Shown: positions 1 through 10,299 of the stretch, piece after piece | Layout: every line of letters starts with the position of its first letter | Position numbering within the stretch: position 1 is the stretch's first letter | From: Talaromyces rugulosus | Lineage: Eukaryota > Ascomycota > Eurotiomycetes > Eurotiales > Trichocomaceae | DNA length: 64,000 nt | Assembly (NCBI RefSeq): GCF_013368755.1 | Contig: NC_049565.1 | Span: 1,860,001-1,924,000, forward strand | Direction of reading: 5' to 3' | Position numbers and translations under genes: made by a program | Notes under the pieces: generated by a model | Databases searched by the model: none | Told to the model about the DNA's origin: nothing | Seen by the model: only the letters and a program-made list of their open reading frames with translations

Positions 1-1
1 T

Positions 2-793
2 ATAAAGTCGAATAACTCGCAGTTCAACGAAGGCGATACCGTCATCGGCTTTTTGCCATTTCAGGAATATATTGCCCTGAGCGGGGATGAGCTTTCTGGT
101 ATTAGACTCCTCCAGAACCCGCTCGGCATCGAAGATATTCGCCATTTCCTCGGCGCCCTGGGTATGCCTGGACTCACAGCGTATTCCTCGCTCTACGAAA
201 TTGGCAAGCCACAAAAGGGAGAGACAATCTTCGTGTCGGCAGCCAGTGGCGCAGTAGGCCAGATCGTTGGACAGCTGGCCAAGCACGAAGGCTTGACGGT
301 TATCGGCAGCGTTGGCTCCGACGAAAAACTAGAATTTATCACCAAGGACCTTGGCTACGATGCCGGCTTCAACTATAAAACGGAGAAGCCTTCAGACGCA
401 CTCAACCGCCTCGCCCCAGAGGGCATAGATATTTACTACGAAAACGTCGGCGGCGAACACCTCCAAGCCGCTCTCGATTCCATGAAGGATCATGGTCGTA
501 TTGTCGTGTGCGGCTTGATTGCCGGATACAATCTACCTCGCGAAGAACATTTCCCTCTGCGAAACTACAGCTACATCTTGACCAAGAGACTGACGATGCG
601 AGGCTTTGTGGTTGGCGATAAGGGCATGGGCGATAAATACCGACAAGAGCATCAAGAGCGCGTTTCGCAATGGATCAAAGATGGAACGTTCAAGGCGTCT
701 ACGTGGGAGTGTGAGGGTATTGAAAACGGTATTGATGGGATTCTTGCTCTGTTTCATGGATACAACTTTGGCAAGGCGGTTTTGAAATACTGA
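2..793 (+). CDS. Zinc-independent MDR oxidoreductase (alkenal/prostaglandin reductase-like), 5' end missing
   Basis: The frame is open from the window edge (position 2) to the stop at 791-793, giving about 263 residues. Family members are usually near 340 aa, so roughly the first 80 residues and the start lie outside. The visible part has the Rossmann dinucleotide site AASGAVGQIVGQLAK, followed by the GSVGSDEK segment that in this family contacts the NADPH phosphate, then YENVGGE and a C-terminal GKAVLKY ending typical of the leukotriene B4 12-hydroxydehydrogenase/PTGR and plant double-bond reductase group. These cytosolic enzymes reduce the C=C bond of alpha,beta-unsaturated aldehydes or ketones with NADPH. 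I see no zinc ligands, which fits the group. No intron is visible in this portion. The substrate cannot be inferred. Confidence 0.85.
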   Translation: MKSNNSQFNEGDTVIGFLPFQEYIALSGDELSGIRLLQNPLGIEDIRHFLGALGMPGLTAYSSLYEIGKPQKGETIFVSAASGAVGQIVGQLAKHEGLTVIGSVGSDEKLEFITKDLGYDAGFNYKTEKPSDALNRLAPEGIDIYYENVGGEHLQAALDSMKDHGRIVVCGLIAGYNLPREEHFPLRNYSYILTKRLTMRGFVVGDKGMGDKYRQEHQERVSQWIKDGTFKASTWECEGIENGIDGILALFHGYNFGKAVLKY

Positions 794-1320
794 AAATCCG
801 TGCAGTCGCTCGAATGAGATGTGTTATCTGACTTGAGCTTATGAACCCTTCCACGGAGACCTAGATTGATTTTAGACACTTAAAAAAATGATTTGATACT
901 ATATTGTCCCGCACACCATAAATTCAACTGATTTTGAAGGGGAGGGGGGAAGGAGTAAACCTAGCATAGCATACGGGGAAAAAGTTAGAGCACAACAAGG
1001 AAAATTAAATGTATATAATAAAGAAAGAACAGACAAGAGAAGCAATTCCGGAAGAGGGAATCAAGGGTCGGAGGTAATTTATTTTAATAACATTGCTGTC
1101 AAACAAAGGATGTTGTTGCTAGCGGGTCCGGCAACCATCCAGTCTCTTGTCCGGGATCAATAGATAAAGAGGTCTGCTACATAGTGAGTCAGTCCGGTAG
1201 GGATATATGAGTCTAGAAATTCCCAGCGCTGGAAAAGCGGTGATCAAGCCTGTGTGAACTTATTTATTTTTGAGGTATTTGGTAGTCTCATCATTCTTTG
1301 ACCTCCTGCTGGTCCACACG
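794..1320. other. Intergenic region
   Basis: This stretch separates the MDR reductase stop from the GT34 start. It includes an AT-rich 3' flank and a purine-rich run near 940-955. I see no convincing coding frame or RNA gene. Confidence 0.6.
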
Positions 1321-2413
1321 ATGTATTCGTTAAGTATCCACCGCGATGAGAAAGAAGAAAAGAAACATGACACGAGAATTCCAAATTTGACAAGATTCAC
1401 GACCGATCGGACTCCGCATGCAAAGAGCAGGAGTGTTTTGCGCTTAATCCTAAGCGTGGCTGCTATCTTATGGTTGTTGCACCTGTTTACGTACTATCGT
1501 ATGGCTTCTTTATGCATACAAGTCTTATATCTTGCTAACTTCAGCCCCTCAACTATTTAGGGAACTCGACAGATCTACCACGTGCAAAAATAGGCAAGGT
1601 GATGATGGTATATGGCAATAAATCTAATGCAATCTACGAGAGAGCAATAAGTACGCACGAGGAACATTCTCGCCGACTTGGCTATCCTCTTTTTGTTTTA
1701 AGGATCCCGATTTTGCAGAGTTATTGGAACAAATACGCCATTCTGCTATCGGTGTTGCTGCAAGAGCTGGCAAAGCCGGTCGACCAGCGATTGGAGTGGC
1801 TATAGTGAGTACGCGATATTTGGTCAACTGCAACAGCTGACCGACGATACCATCTAGTTGGTGTGACTCTGACACGGTGGTCATGAACCCCAACATGCCG
1901 TTGGAAACCTTCCTTCCCCCGTCGGATATGTCGAACATTCACTTGTTACTCACAAATGACTGGAACGGGATCAACAACGGGGTTTTCCCTATTCGTGTAC
2001 ATCCGTGGTCTGTCGAACTGGTATCGGCTGCCCTTGCCTACCCAGCGACGAACCCAGAAAAAGACCTCTTCTGGAATGACCAGTCGGCCCTTAGTAATAC
2101 CTTAAAGGAGGCGAGTTACTTTTCCCAGTCTGTCATGTACTGTCCACTCCGGTGGTTTAACGCATACATGAGATCACCGAATGGAGAGGGGCTCAATCCA
2201 GATTCGCCTGAACACTACCAGGTGCATCCGGGTGATCTCCTCGTTCATTTTCCAGGCACGCCCCATGACGTGCTCGAGGAAAGATTGGAGCCATACCTTG
2301 CCATAGCGGAAGCGCATAGACAGGAGTGGGAGTTGTCTTTGGAAGACACTGGGTACATGGAAGAGACAGTGGGATTCTGGAAAAGAAACCGGCGTGCTGA
2401 CGATCACCCTTAG
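1321..2413 (+). CDS. GT34 family galactosyl/mannosyltransferase (GMA12/MNN10 type), type II Golgi membrane protein
   Basis: My model has exons 1321-1498, 1561-1804 and 1858-2413 (325 aa). Both introns start with GT, end with TAG and carry a branch-like CTAAC or CTGAC. Residues 1-39 are polar and cytosolic, about 40-58 (VLRLILSVAAILWLLHLF) form a signal anchor, and the rest would be lumenal. The catalytic domain has YGNKSNAIYERAI, then WCDSDTVV with the metal/nucleotide-sugar DSD motif at about residues 144-146, restored exactly by splicing the second intron. It continues with LLLTNDWNGINNGVF, LFWNDQSAL and HPGDLLVHFPG. Family members transfer galactose or mannose from GDP/UDP-sugars onto N-glycans or galactomannan in the Golgi. 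Donor and acceptor cannot be told from sequence. The ATG at 1321 is the first that places the anchor near the N-terminus. Confidence 0.88.
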
Positions 2414-2773
2414 TAGGTAGTCATATATACCAATGTATCATCTCGCGAAATCATTGAGAGTTAGTATATATGTAAGATTAATCAATATCAATATGAAGTA
2501 ACTATGAAGAAGCTCGGCTTTATGCTTGGCGACACGGCCGGGCCATTTCGGCTACTGCCAGCCAATCACGTGGGCGCGTAATCGGATGACCGCATTCTTT
2601 CCCGAGGAAGTTCGACTTCGACCTCATCCGTGCAGTCGACCCTTTCAGCGACCCTGCAACACGTCAAACCTCCCCGTCGCTTCACTGGATTGACGCTTCG
2701 CTGCCTTTCTGGAGGTGTCTGCCGTGCTGATTACTGCTATTCGATCATTTTTCTTTGCGACATACCCGCAACC
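2414..2773. other. Intergenic region and likely 5' leader of the CybS gene
   Basis: This holds the 3' flank of the GT34 gene and the promoter and leader of the next gene. The last ~150 bases stay open in the CybS frame but contain no ATG before 2774. No other feature is seen. Confidence 0.55.
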
Positions 2774-3694
2774 ATGGCCTCCTTCATCCGCCCCTCTGGA
2801 GCAATGCTCGGCCAAATGACGAGACTCTCGGCGCCTCAATCCAAGACGACTCCATTCGCCATGGCTCTTGTCCGCCAGACTCAGATGAAGAATGCGCCCT
2901 CGTCACAGATCACCTCTTTCCACAGCTCGGCCAAGAGGGACATTCTCAACCCTCTGCCACGTAAGTCATGCGCACACGCTTTGCGGGATTGCAGTCTAGG
3001 ATAGAATACAGGAAAGCTGACAGTGTTATATCACAGAGGTTATTCAGGGAACAAGTACGTCACATTTATTTCTATCTCATCCTTTACCACCCCAATTGTC
3101 TTCGGCCCGATAGACCGCAACGTGAATACGAATCATTACCGAACCACGAAGGAAATAGCAACATGGGCCAATATAACAGCGTTTCGTTGGAGCAATGGCT
3201 AACATGGCATTTGATAGTGAACGACCCCGCGCCTATCCCCCACAGCTCCCCCAGCCATGGCAGCTACCATTGGACTTTTGAGCGGTACGAACTTGCTGGA
3301 ATTTCAAAAGAAAAGGCATTCGAGGAAGTACTAATTTATTTTGTAGATTGATCGCCGCCAGTCTTGTCCCTTTGACCATTGCTCCCTTTGCCGCTGGAAC
3401 CCTGAACCCTGTCATGGACTCTATCCTCGCCACCTCGCTCGTTCTTCACTCTCACATTGGATTCCAGTATGTGCCGATCAATGGTTTTTTTTCCTCCGAC
3501 AAAAACGCAATTGCTAATAAAACCACAGGGCCCTCATTGTCGATTATCTCCCCGAAAAGCGTGTGCCCAAGACCCGTGCTTTCTTTGTGTGGGGACTGCG
3601 TGCTGCCACTTTGACCGTCGCTGTGGGCCTATACGAATTCGAGACAAACGACGTTGGTATCACCGAGGCTCTGAAGAGAATCTGGACGGCATAG
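2774..3694 (+). CDS. sdh4: Succinate dehydrogenase (complex II) membrane anchor subunit CybS
   Basis: Five exons: 2774-2960, 3037-3054 (an 18-nt micro-exon), 3218-3284, 3347-3466 and 3529-3694, giving 185 aa. Every junction keeps frame and restores the family sequence, including NPLPQVIQGTMNDPAPIP across exons 1-3. The first ~50 residues are basic and Ser/Thr/Gln-rich with FHSSAKRDIL, as expected for a mitochondrial presequence. Three membrane segments follow. LVLHSHIGFQALIVDYLPEK holds the conserved His and Asp-Tyr that in CybS proteins lie at the haem b/ubiquinone site. The protein anchors the catalytic SDH subunits in the inner mitochondrial membrane and helps pass electrons from succinate to ubiquinone. 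Length is normal for fungi. Confidence 0.92.
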
Positions 3695-3968
3695 GTGTAT
3701 AATACCGTGTTTCAGTCATTATATTGTCTTTTCTTTCCTTTGTTATACTTCCATCTACTGTACAGATCCCAGAGACTTCTTACTAGAGGCGTATTGCAAC
3801 CAACATGATTGGTTAAGGGTATACATCAAAAATTTATGTATCTTATACGCCAATTAGAAGCTGCGAACTTTTGTTTATCTAGCCGATGCATCTCTCCACA
3901 GACGCCACGGGTGGTGGGTAATAATATAGATTCGTAAAAGTCGTGGACTGGGTATGATTTAAAAAGAT

Positions 3969-4787
3969 TCAATCATCGAGTTCTTCATCCGACCCGAACT
4001 CTCCATCCTCTGCCAGCCTGTCATCGTCATCTGCCCTCGTCACGACTTTTTCAATCAATTTAAGGGTCGCCTTCAAGGGCAACCCGATAACGTTGTCATA
4101 ACTGCCGTTGACTTTTTCTACCAGAATCGATCCCAACCCTTGCAGCCCATAACCACCAGCCTTGTCAGCACCCTCCCTGGTTCGGACATACGCCAGGATC
4201 AGCTCGTCTGTGATTTCGGAATCAAAGCGCACATCCGTCTCTTCAATGTGCGATTCCATGGCATAGCCGGGCTGTCTCGCACTCTCCAACGGAACCATGA
4301 CCACAATCGCAGTATAGACTTTATGGTCACCCGCCGTGCGTAGGTCCTTCAACATAGTGACATGCTCTGCCTCGGACCTGGGCTTTTCTAGAATCGTCCC
4401 GCGCAAGATATCGACGACAATAGTATCCGCAGCTAGAATCAAGCCGGGTTCCCCTTTCTCCTCATTGCTTGCCTCTTGTGCATAAACGGTCTGCGCCTTT
4501 TTCGTCGCTGTCGCTAGGACATACTCAATGGGCGCCATCGTCTTGGGGAAGTCTTCGGGTTCGGTAGAAGGAATGATTTCGATGTTGGGGAGGCCGAGGT
4601 AGGACATGATTTGTTTGCGACGCGGTGATTGCGAGGCCAGAATCACACGCTTTGATCGCAGGCCCTGGAGAACCGGCATCGCCAAGGGAAACGGCGGCCG
4701 AGGACGAGATGTGGCTACTTCATATGCAGGAGGGTCGCCTGGGACATCGGTTTTGTTGGTGTTTAGAAGAGACTCTTTCTCGGCCAT
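3969..4787 (-). CDS. Maf-type nucleoside triphosphate pyrophosphatase
   Basis: Single-exon gene of 272 aa from the ATG at 4787 to the stop at 3969. The Maf/Ham1-like domain starts near residue 48 with the signature LASQSPRRKQIM, then IIPSTEPEDF, LAADTIVVD with the catalytic Asp, KVYTAIVVM, and the C-terminal DKAGGYGLQGLGSILVEKV and GSYDNVIGLPL. Family enzymes hydrolyse non-canonical or modified nucleoside triphosphates to monophosphates and protect the nucleotide pool; eukaryotic relatives form the N-terminal half of ASMTL. The N-terminal ~45 residues (Pro/Ser-rich, PPAYEV) and the acidic Asp/Glu tail look disordered. It converges with the CybS gene across about 270 bp. The nucleotide specificity is not deducible. 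Confidence 0.9.
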   Translation of the reverse strand: MAEKESLLNTNKTDVPGDPPAYEVATSRPRPPFPLAMPVLQGLRSKRVILASQSPRRKQIMSYLGLPNIEIIPSTEPEDFPKTMAPIEYVLATATKKAQTVYAQEASNEEKGEPGLILAADTIVVDILRGTILEKPRSEAEHVTMLKDLRTAGDHKVYTAIVVMVPLESARQPGYAMESHIEETDVRFDSEITDELILAYVRTREGADKAGGYGLQGLGSILVEKVNGSYDNVIGLPLKATLKLIEKVVTRADDDDRLAEDGEFGSDEELDD

Positions 4788-5043
4788 GGTGAGCTTCTGC
4801 GTTTCTCTCTATATTTTGTTGAATTGTATGAGAAAAGGAATATGGTGCTGGATGAAACTTGTTGGTAGAAGTGATAAAGGAAGGATAATGGTCTGTTTAA
4901 CTCTTGAGATAAGTTGGAAATCATCATCCGCAATTCCATTTTGGGACCCCGGTTCTCCGCACTAGTACGTGTTAGTACTAGCGCTTATTTATTATATGCT
5001 TGAAACAATGAACATTCTTTCTATCTCCTATGAAAATGAAACG

Positions 5044-6083
5044 CTATGAAGGCTCGTGTACTGAAGTGTCTACCCATTTCCCACTGTCCGTTCTCCCTAT
5101 CCTTTTCGACATGAAGGCACGACGAACACTGGACCAGTCGCGGCACAGATGGACATTGTCAAGGCCAGTGATTATCTGCGTATTCGCAAACTGTTCTGGT
5201 TTTTGTAGAGACATGTCGCCATGGCACATAATAGCCTATAATAGACACCCGAGTCAGCATTTTTGTACATAGGTACAATGATTCAAAATTGGCTTACCAG
5301 TCGGAGGACCTCCATGCAGTGATGTAAATGCTCATCTGGCGGTAAGTCATCCTCGGTGTGATCGCGTTTGAGTGCGAAGAGCGAGTGTTTCACGACGAGC
5401 TATGGCAGATTGACGAGGAACATAAGCTTTTGACTTGCTTTCTTATAGAATATACTCAATGTACTCACCACACAGTGTAATTGATGCATTACACCTACGC
5501 CAAAGCCCTCACTGCTTGGAGACCATGATGCTGGATCCTCGCCCTCATTGACCATGGACATGCCTTGGCCAGCGGCGTCGGCAACGAGTGGATCTTCAAT
5601 AGCAACCCAGGTACCTTTATTGAAAGGCTTAGTAAAAAAAAAAAAAATAGGAGCCTCAATTTGCAATTATAAAAGTATAGTACTGACCTGGGTAAATATC
5701 CTCCCACAGGGGGTCCAGCTTTCCGTCAGGATAGGATTCATAGGGATCGGTCTCTACATATCTATCGTCTTGTGATAGGACAACACTTCCCCAGGGAACT
5801 ATCCATTAATCAGCATTGAAAAACACATCGCATGCGAATTAAGGGACAGCTCACCATCGCCAAACAATTGGTCCGAAGGCAGACTGCAGTTACAAGTCGG
5901 GCAGCTCTCAGTGAGCCATAATGCCCAGCCGAAACCAAGTACAATGAGTGCTAGTGACTTGATTAAAACGGAGATCATTGATGCCCGTTTTACATGTACA
6001 GTCGGCGTAGGCTGTACATTGCCTCCAGCACCTTCCTCGTCTCCGCGTAAAGGAGTATATTGTTGCATCTCGGTGGCTGTCAT
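5044..6083 (-). CDS. UstYa family (DUF3328) oxidase-like protein
   Basis: Five exons on the minus strand: 6083-5855, 5798-5688, 5614-5469, 5399-5298 and 5235-5044, giving 259 aa. All four introns are GT..AG and keep frame. A cytosolic N-terminus is followed by one membrane segment (about residues 37-57) and a Cys-rich TCNCSLPSDQ stretch. The lumenal part has the two diagnostic HxxHC motifs: HQLHC at about 157-161 and HLHHC at about 186-190. UstYa proteins act in fungal secondary metabolism, cyclising or oxidising RiPP peptides (ustiloxin, cyclochlorotine and related pathways). Many genomes also hold orphan copies. No RiPP precursor with repeated core peptides, S41 peptidase or second UstYa is visible nearby, so I infer an orphan or a member of a dispersed pathway. 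A (T)n tract lies in the second intron. Confidence 0.85.
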
Positions 6084-6875
6084 TATCAATACCCAACAGA
6101 ATGTCCTTTTAAAACGGTGATGAAGTCGATTATTCCAATCGCATGCATGTTAAATCCATGAAAATTAGGGGAAGTGACTACCTGAGTTTTACGTGGATCT
6201 TCAATTACGCTAGGTTATTTAAAGTATGAAACACCGTGTTATGACGGAGTTGGAAGGTGATCACCATCTAAGCCTCAAAGCTGTTTCAACGGAACTTGAT
6301 TCTTGGCCCCTAAATTCTCCATAGCAGCGAAACTAGGATCGGCGGACGGCACGTCATACTAAATTAGCCGCAGATGTCCACAATACATATGCTCAATGCT
6401 GTGGCGTCAGACCCTGAGACATTGATAAATGTATCTGGTTTGGCGTGCAAGATATAATGCGCGCTGTTATATTAAAACTCTTGGTTTTTACGTATGAAAA
6501 TTGTCTTCATGTCATTAATTTACGGTATCTCGGTCTATAGAATATGGCCAAGGCTTTATAGCGCTACAATCAAGGGGACTATGTAGGATTTTTACTACTA
6601 TCTCGAGAAAGGAAACCTGTTATGTGGAAGTCAAAGATCTTGTAAAGTTATAGTAAAGATCAATACGTAATATAAGGACTAGTATTGATAACAATGGGGT
6701 CAAGATTAGCAAGATGGACTTCTGGTAACAAAGCAAAAGCAAGTATTTCTACCTTTTTGTTACAGAGACGGCCACAGTCATGATAGACAAGCCATTTTAA
6801 ATATTATACCCCTTATTGTTCTGTTAACAGACATCTAAAAAAGTCGATTGCTCGGAATATTACCTTGATTTCGTA
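6084..6875. other. AT-rich intergenic region
   Basis: No open frame with protein-like composition is found. The region lies between the UstYa gene start (reading left) and a decayed gene (reading right), so it would hold both 5' regions. I see no repeat or RNA gene. Confidence 0.5.
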
Positions 6876-7735
6876 ATGTTGCTAAAATGGGTGGCCTTTT
6901 TGCTTTCTGTTGCCTGCGCTCAGCAACCTGAATTTCTAGATTAAGGTGGAAATTTTGCCGAACTTGTGATGGAAAGTCTTTAATGAACTGTTTATGTGTC
7001 TGATTAAACTATATCCTAATTCTAGACAGAGACCGGAACTAGAAACATCAATATTCAATGTGACTGTTTATGATGCCTCCAGTGTGACCCCAGGATATTG
7101 GTTCATCGCCCGTATACGTTTTAGATTTCCGGGATCGAATAACGAGGCTGGATTATTACAAATACTCGATAATAATGGATTGGATATTTAAATACGTTAA
7201 TGTCGGGAACTGACTGACTGTTCGTATAGGAACTTGTCTGGAGTGGCGCCTGTGAATTTGGAAACCGCAATGCATTCGATTTCAAAGTTGTCGATTATGA
7301 CAACTCATCTCGATTATTATTAATATTTGGCTCAATTTCCTTGCTCCTTCAGCTCTACCACTCCAATGACCGCTCAGCCCATCAACAATGGGGTAAACCG
7401 GACCTACAACTGTCTACGCTGGGGGTAATGTCCAAATTCTACCAAATTACAACGCCTTCATAGGATGGAGTGTACAGGGATATCTGAACGAGTTCGCTCC
7501 GGATGGTCATTGTCTGCTAGAAACAAATTTGTTCCTTCAAGTTACCGGCTTTATAAGTAAAACGTTACGGGTATTCCAAATGAGCTTCGCGTCACGAAAG
7601 TGTTTGCGTATGGGACTTCTCCTGAGACTATCACGGCAGTATTTTATGTCAGCTGCACAGGAATTCAACACACCAGTTGACATGTCGAAACTTCGGCGCG
7701 CTCCAATTGTGGGTTCTACATAGAGAGGAAGCAGA
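6876..7735 (+). pseudogene. Decayed arylsulfotransferase (ASST/PF14269-like) gene
   Basis: A start at 6876 gives the secretion signal MLLKWVAFLLSVACAQQP and then a stop. Downstream pieces in shifting frames read like the fungal arylsulfotransferase family: FNVTVYDASSVTPGYWFIA near 7055-7110, a DNNG segment near 7165, DFKVVDYDNSS near 7280-7310, then GGNVQI, YNAFIGWSVQGYLNEFAPDG near 7450-7510 and VFAYGTSPETITAVFYVS near 7600-7655. No set of plausible introns joins them without stops and shifts, so I call a pseudogene. The family makes secreted or membrane-linked enzymes that move sulfate between phenolic compounds. The end point is approximate, and the assignment rests on remembered family motifs rather than an alignment. 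Confidence 0.6.
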
Positions 7736-8451
7736 CGTTTAGACTATAATATATGTTTTGTTAAAGAGTTATTCAGTCTAGTATTAGAAGAATATATTCA
7801 TTCCTAAGATAATCTTACCTATCAGGGAATCAACCAATGTTAATCTACATTGATACCAGACGAGAAAACTCAGCATTATCATTTAAACGAAATAGATTTC
7901 ACAATTAATTGAAATTGAGAAGGAAAATTATTATTACTTGAAACAATATTTTTTTTATGCAGATTTTTTAAATGAAGAACGCCAATTAACTAGTATGGTT
8001 GTCACCGCCACTTTGGTGGCACTAATTGTGAGGCAATTAGGGTTCGGGTTAACATAGCCCGGCCGTTTGGATAATGCCTGAAAAATGTACTAGTATTTTC
8101 TTTAAGTGTCGACTTGCAGCCGAGTTTTTCTCGTCGCGCTGTGTTTGTTTTAGGTTTATCACAAGTGCCGAGGTGTGGTATAGTATGTACAGGCAAGCCA
8201 CCCAACATCTAATTTGAATGAACTGAACTGCCAAGGATCAATCGATGCCCCTGGACCCCTATCCTATACTCCATACCGTAGCCGGTGAAGTGCTCGACTT
8301 AAAAACCCATGTTCCACATGTACAGTGGATCTGAGAGGCTTAACATTCATGAGATTTCAGCCTCGGCTTAGACCCGCTACACGTAAGTGTGGCCAAGGCT
8401 AAAATTTAAGTCGCAGATCATATTAGTTATTTTCGACTCTAGAACTATTCT
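7736..8451. other. AT-rich intergenic region
   Basis: There is no supported gene. Short frames around 8000-8235 have no family-like features. A small hairpin-forming GCCAC/GTGGC sits near 8010. Confidence 0.5.
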
Positions 8452-9302
8452 TTAAATACCGGCCATCTCATCGGCTTTTCTTTTAGGGCCTGGTGATTCG
8501 CTTGTTGCCTTCATCCCAACATCACTGCCCCCTTGCCATTCACTAATTTCCCATTCAAATGTCGTTAGTTGGTCGTCGCTGACACCAACGCCACGTCGAC
8601 TTCTCATGATCCGCCCTAATTGGCTACCCTCAATCATCTGCTCGAACCACGGTATCCCTGCTATAGTTCCTTGTCGACTATATGTCTCAAATGGAAACGA
8701 GGTCGAAGCTACTGCAGCGGACGAGTCAGTTGTTGGTGCTGACACCGCCGTTGATGCGCCACTCCGGGATGGCAGGCTTGTGGTCGTTGCCTCGTCATGA
8801 CTAGTGGCTTCGATCACATCGGCTGGCAACAAGTCTAGATCCTCCAATAGACCTAGGTCGTCGCTAAATAGGCTACCAAGCGCTACGGACATGAATTCGG
8901 CTTCCTCTGGCGGCGATTCGGTCCAATAGGTCAACGGAGTTCCGCAGAAGCCACAGAAATTGCGCTGTTCATGTGGAGCATGAAGCGGCGTGAATGTCCG
9001 TCGGATCGAGGCATGTGTCTCGTCTGGATAGTAGGAGACAGTCTGCGACTGGAACCATGTGAGTGGCACATGAAGCCACGCAGAGAGTGGAGCGCCTTGG
9101 GCATGTCCTGTATAGCAATGGATAGTTTGATTAACACAATGACATACGAAAGAGAAAACAGGAACTGACTGTGATCTCGACTGCCCGAGAAAAACACCTC
9201 GGCCTGGCGGAGTGTGTTGCCAGGAATAGAGATCGCGTAGCGGTTTCTGCCACAGGAGCATCCTCCATGCAGGCGCTCTGCAGTGTGCTCCGAAGCACTC
9301 AT
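8452..9302 (-). CDS. GFA/CENP-V domain protein
   Basis: Two exons, 9302-9170 and 9107-8452, give 262 aa. Splicing yields FFSGSRDHRHAQGAPLSAWL, matching the family's usual SRxHxxxxAxPLxAWL block. The N-terminal GGCSCGRNRY supplies a CxC zinc pair (about residues 15 and 17), and NFCGFCGTPLTYW supplies a CxxC pair (about 96 and 99). The middle CxxC of the bacterial formaldehyde-activating enzymes is absent, so the catalytic zinc site looks incomplete, as in many fungal homologues. After residue ~135 the protein is Ser/Thr/Ala-rich and low-complexity, then ends in a basic PKRKADEM segment. GFA domains bind zinc and are linked to S-hydroxymethylglutathione formation in bacteria; the fungal role is unclear. 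An upstream exon cannot be excluded. Confidence 0.75.
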
Positions 9303-9912
9303 CGTTATCGTATACTTGTAACCAAGGTATCACACGCAGCTAGGAAGACGGAGCAGCGGTCGAAGTTGGTGCAGGTCTTGGCTTAACAACAGCCGTGCAT
9401 TGCTACATCTGATCTGCGTACTCTGGACGTTAGTTGGGCCTGGTTGCAGATGGCTCCAAAGCAAGAGAGTCCTCATGGACGAAGCGAAGTATTCCTCGAC
9501 GTCGAAAGATGTCGATGACGTCGCCGAAGGGAATGCCAAGCGCCTGGACCTCGGCGTCCGGAGCCGGACAATCGCAGTTACCAGCCTTAAAGCGTCTCCG
9601 CTTTCCGCCATCTTCACTTCCGCTTTCAGCTGCGTGTCTTATCTTCGATCCTGTGCCTCTTCACTTCGCTTCTCTTCTCTCTTTGCATATATAAACCCAG
9701 CTAAATCCGGCTCATCTCGTTCTTTCCTCACGGCCTAGCCCGGTCTCCTGCGCGTATACACCCCCGACACTCCTTGCCCTCGCATCACCAACGTCCAACG
9801 TGCCGATCCTACCCACCTTTGCGACTAGACACCTCAGCATCTCAATATAGCCACCTACGCTTCCATTTATACTTCGATCGTACCGTATATATACACACAT
9901 CCATTCTATATA
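9303..9912. other. Divergent promoter region between the GFA and bHLH genes
   Basis: The 610 bp hold the 5' regions of both flanking genes. The part nearest the bHLH gene is pyrimidine-rich (9640-9900), typical of fungal leaders. Frames here are shadows with no domain. Confidence 0.55.
9688..9695 (+). promoter_or_regulatory. Possible TATA element of the bHLH gene
   Basis: TATATAAA lies about 225 bp before the ATG at 9913, followed by a CT-rich leader. The match is to consensus only; no start site is known. Confidence 0.35.
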
Positions 9913-10299
9913 ATGTCCGCCCAGGGTAGCTCTATGTCTCCGGACCCGCAAGATCAGAATGGTCCTGGTCGCCGAGCAGATCGGGCCCGCGATTCGGTTT
10001 CGAGCAATGACCCTTCTGGCGCAGGCGCAGACGGTTCGCAGGATAAACCGCGTCTGACGGAGCAGGAGAAGAAGAACAACCATATCGCATCTGAGCAGAA
10101 ACGCCGTGCGGCTATTCGCGAGGGATTTGACCGTCTCACCGAGCTGGTACCCGGTCTGGAGGGGCAGGGACGCAGTGAGAGCGTGGTGCTGAAGAAGACC
10201 GTGGACTTTCTGCGCCTGAAGTTGCAGGAAAGACAGGAACTTGTCGCTGAGATTGAAAGAATCGGTGGACATGTCGATGATACATATCGCAGGGGCTGA
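9913..10299 (+). CDS. Small bHLH transcription factor, Ino4-like
   Basis: Single exon of 128 aa. Residues 1-45 are polar and probably disordered. The basic region NNHIASEQKRRAAIREGF carries the H57, E61 and R65 pattern (H-x3-E-x3-R) that reads E-box DNA. It is followed by helix 1 (FDRLTELV), a loop (PGLEGQGRSES) and helix 2 (VVLKKTVDFLRLKLQERQEL) that runs into a short leucine/isoleucine-containing coiled segment. The size and near absence of sequence outside the domain resemble yeast Ino4, which dimerises with Ino2 to control phospholipid genes. That role here is inference from shape, and a Max-like partner factor is equally possible. It would act in the nucleus as a dimer. Confidence 0.85.
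   Translation: MSAQGSSMSPDPQDQNGPGRRADRARDSVSSNDPSGAGADGSQDKPRLTEQEKKNNHIASEQKRRAAIREGFDRLTELVPGLEGQGRSESVVLKKTVDFLRLKLQERQELVAEIERIGGHVDDTYRRG

Noticed and set aside
2630..2773. N-terminal extension of the CybS protein
   Set aside because: The frame is open but has no ATG. The ATG at 2774 gives a normal mitochondrial presequence.
6994..7191. Independent small gene
   Set aside because: Its protein matches one internal block of the arylsulfotransferase relic, so it is part of that pseudogene.
8002..8234. Two overlapping minus-strand small frames
   Set aside because: Intergenic, no motif, no intron signals or leader. Treated as chance frames.
9712..10272. Long minus-strand frame opposite the bHLH gene
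   Set aside because: It is a shadow of the bHLH coding strand with no domain and an unlikely composition.
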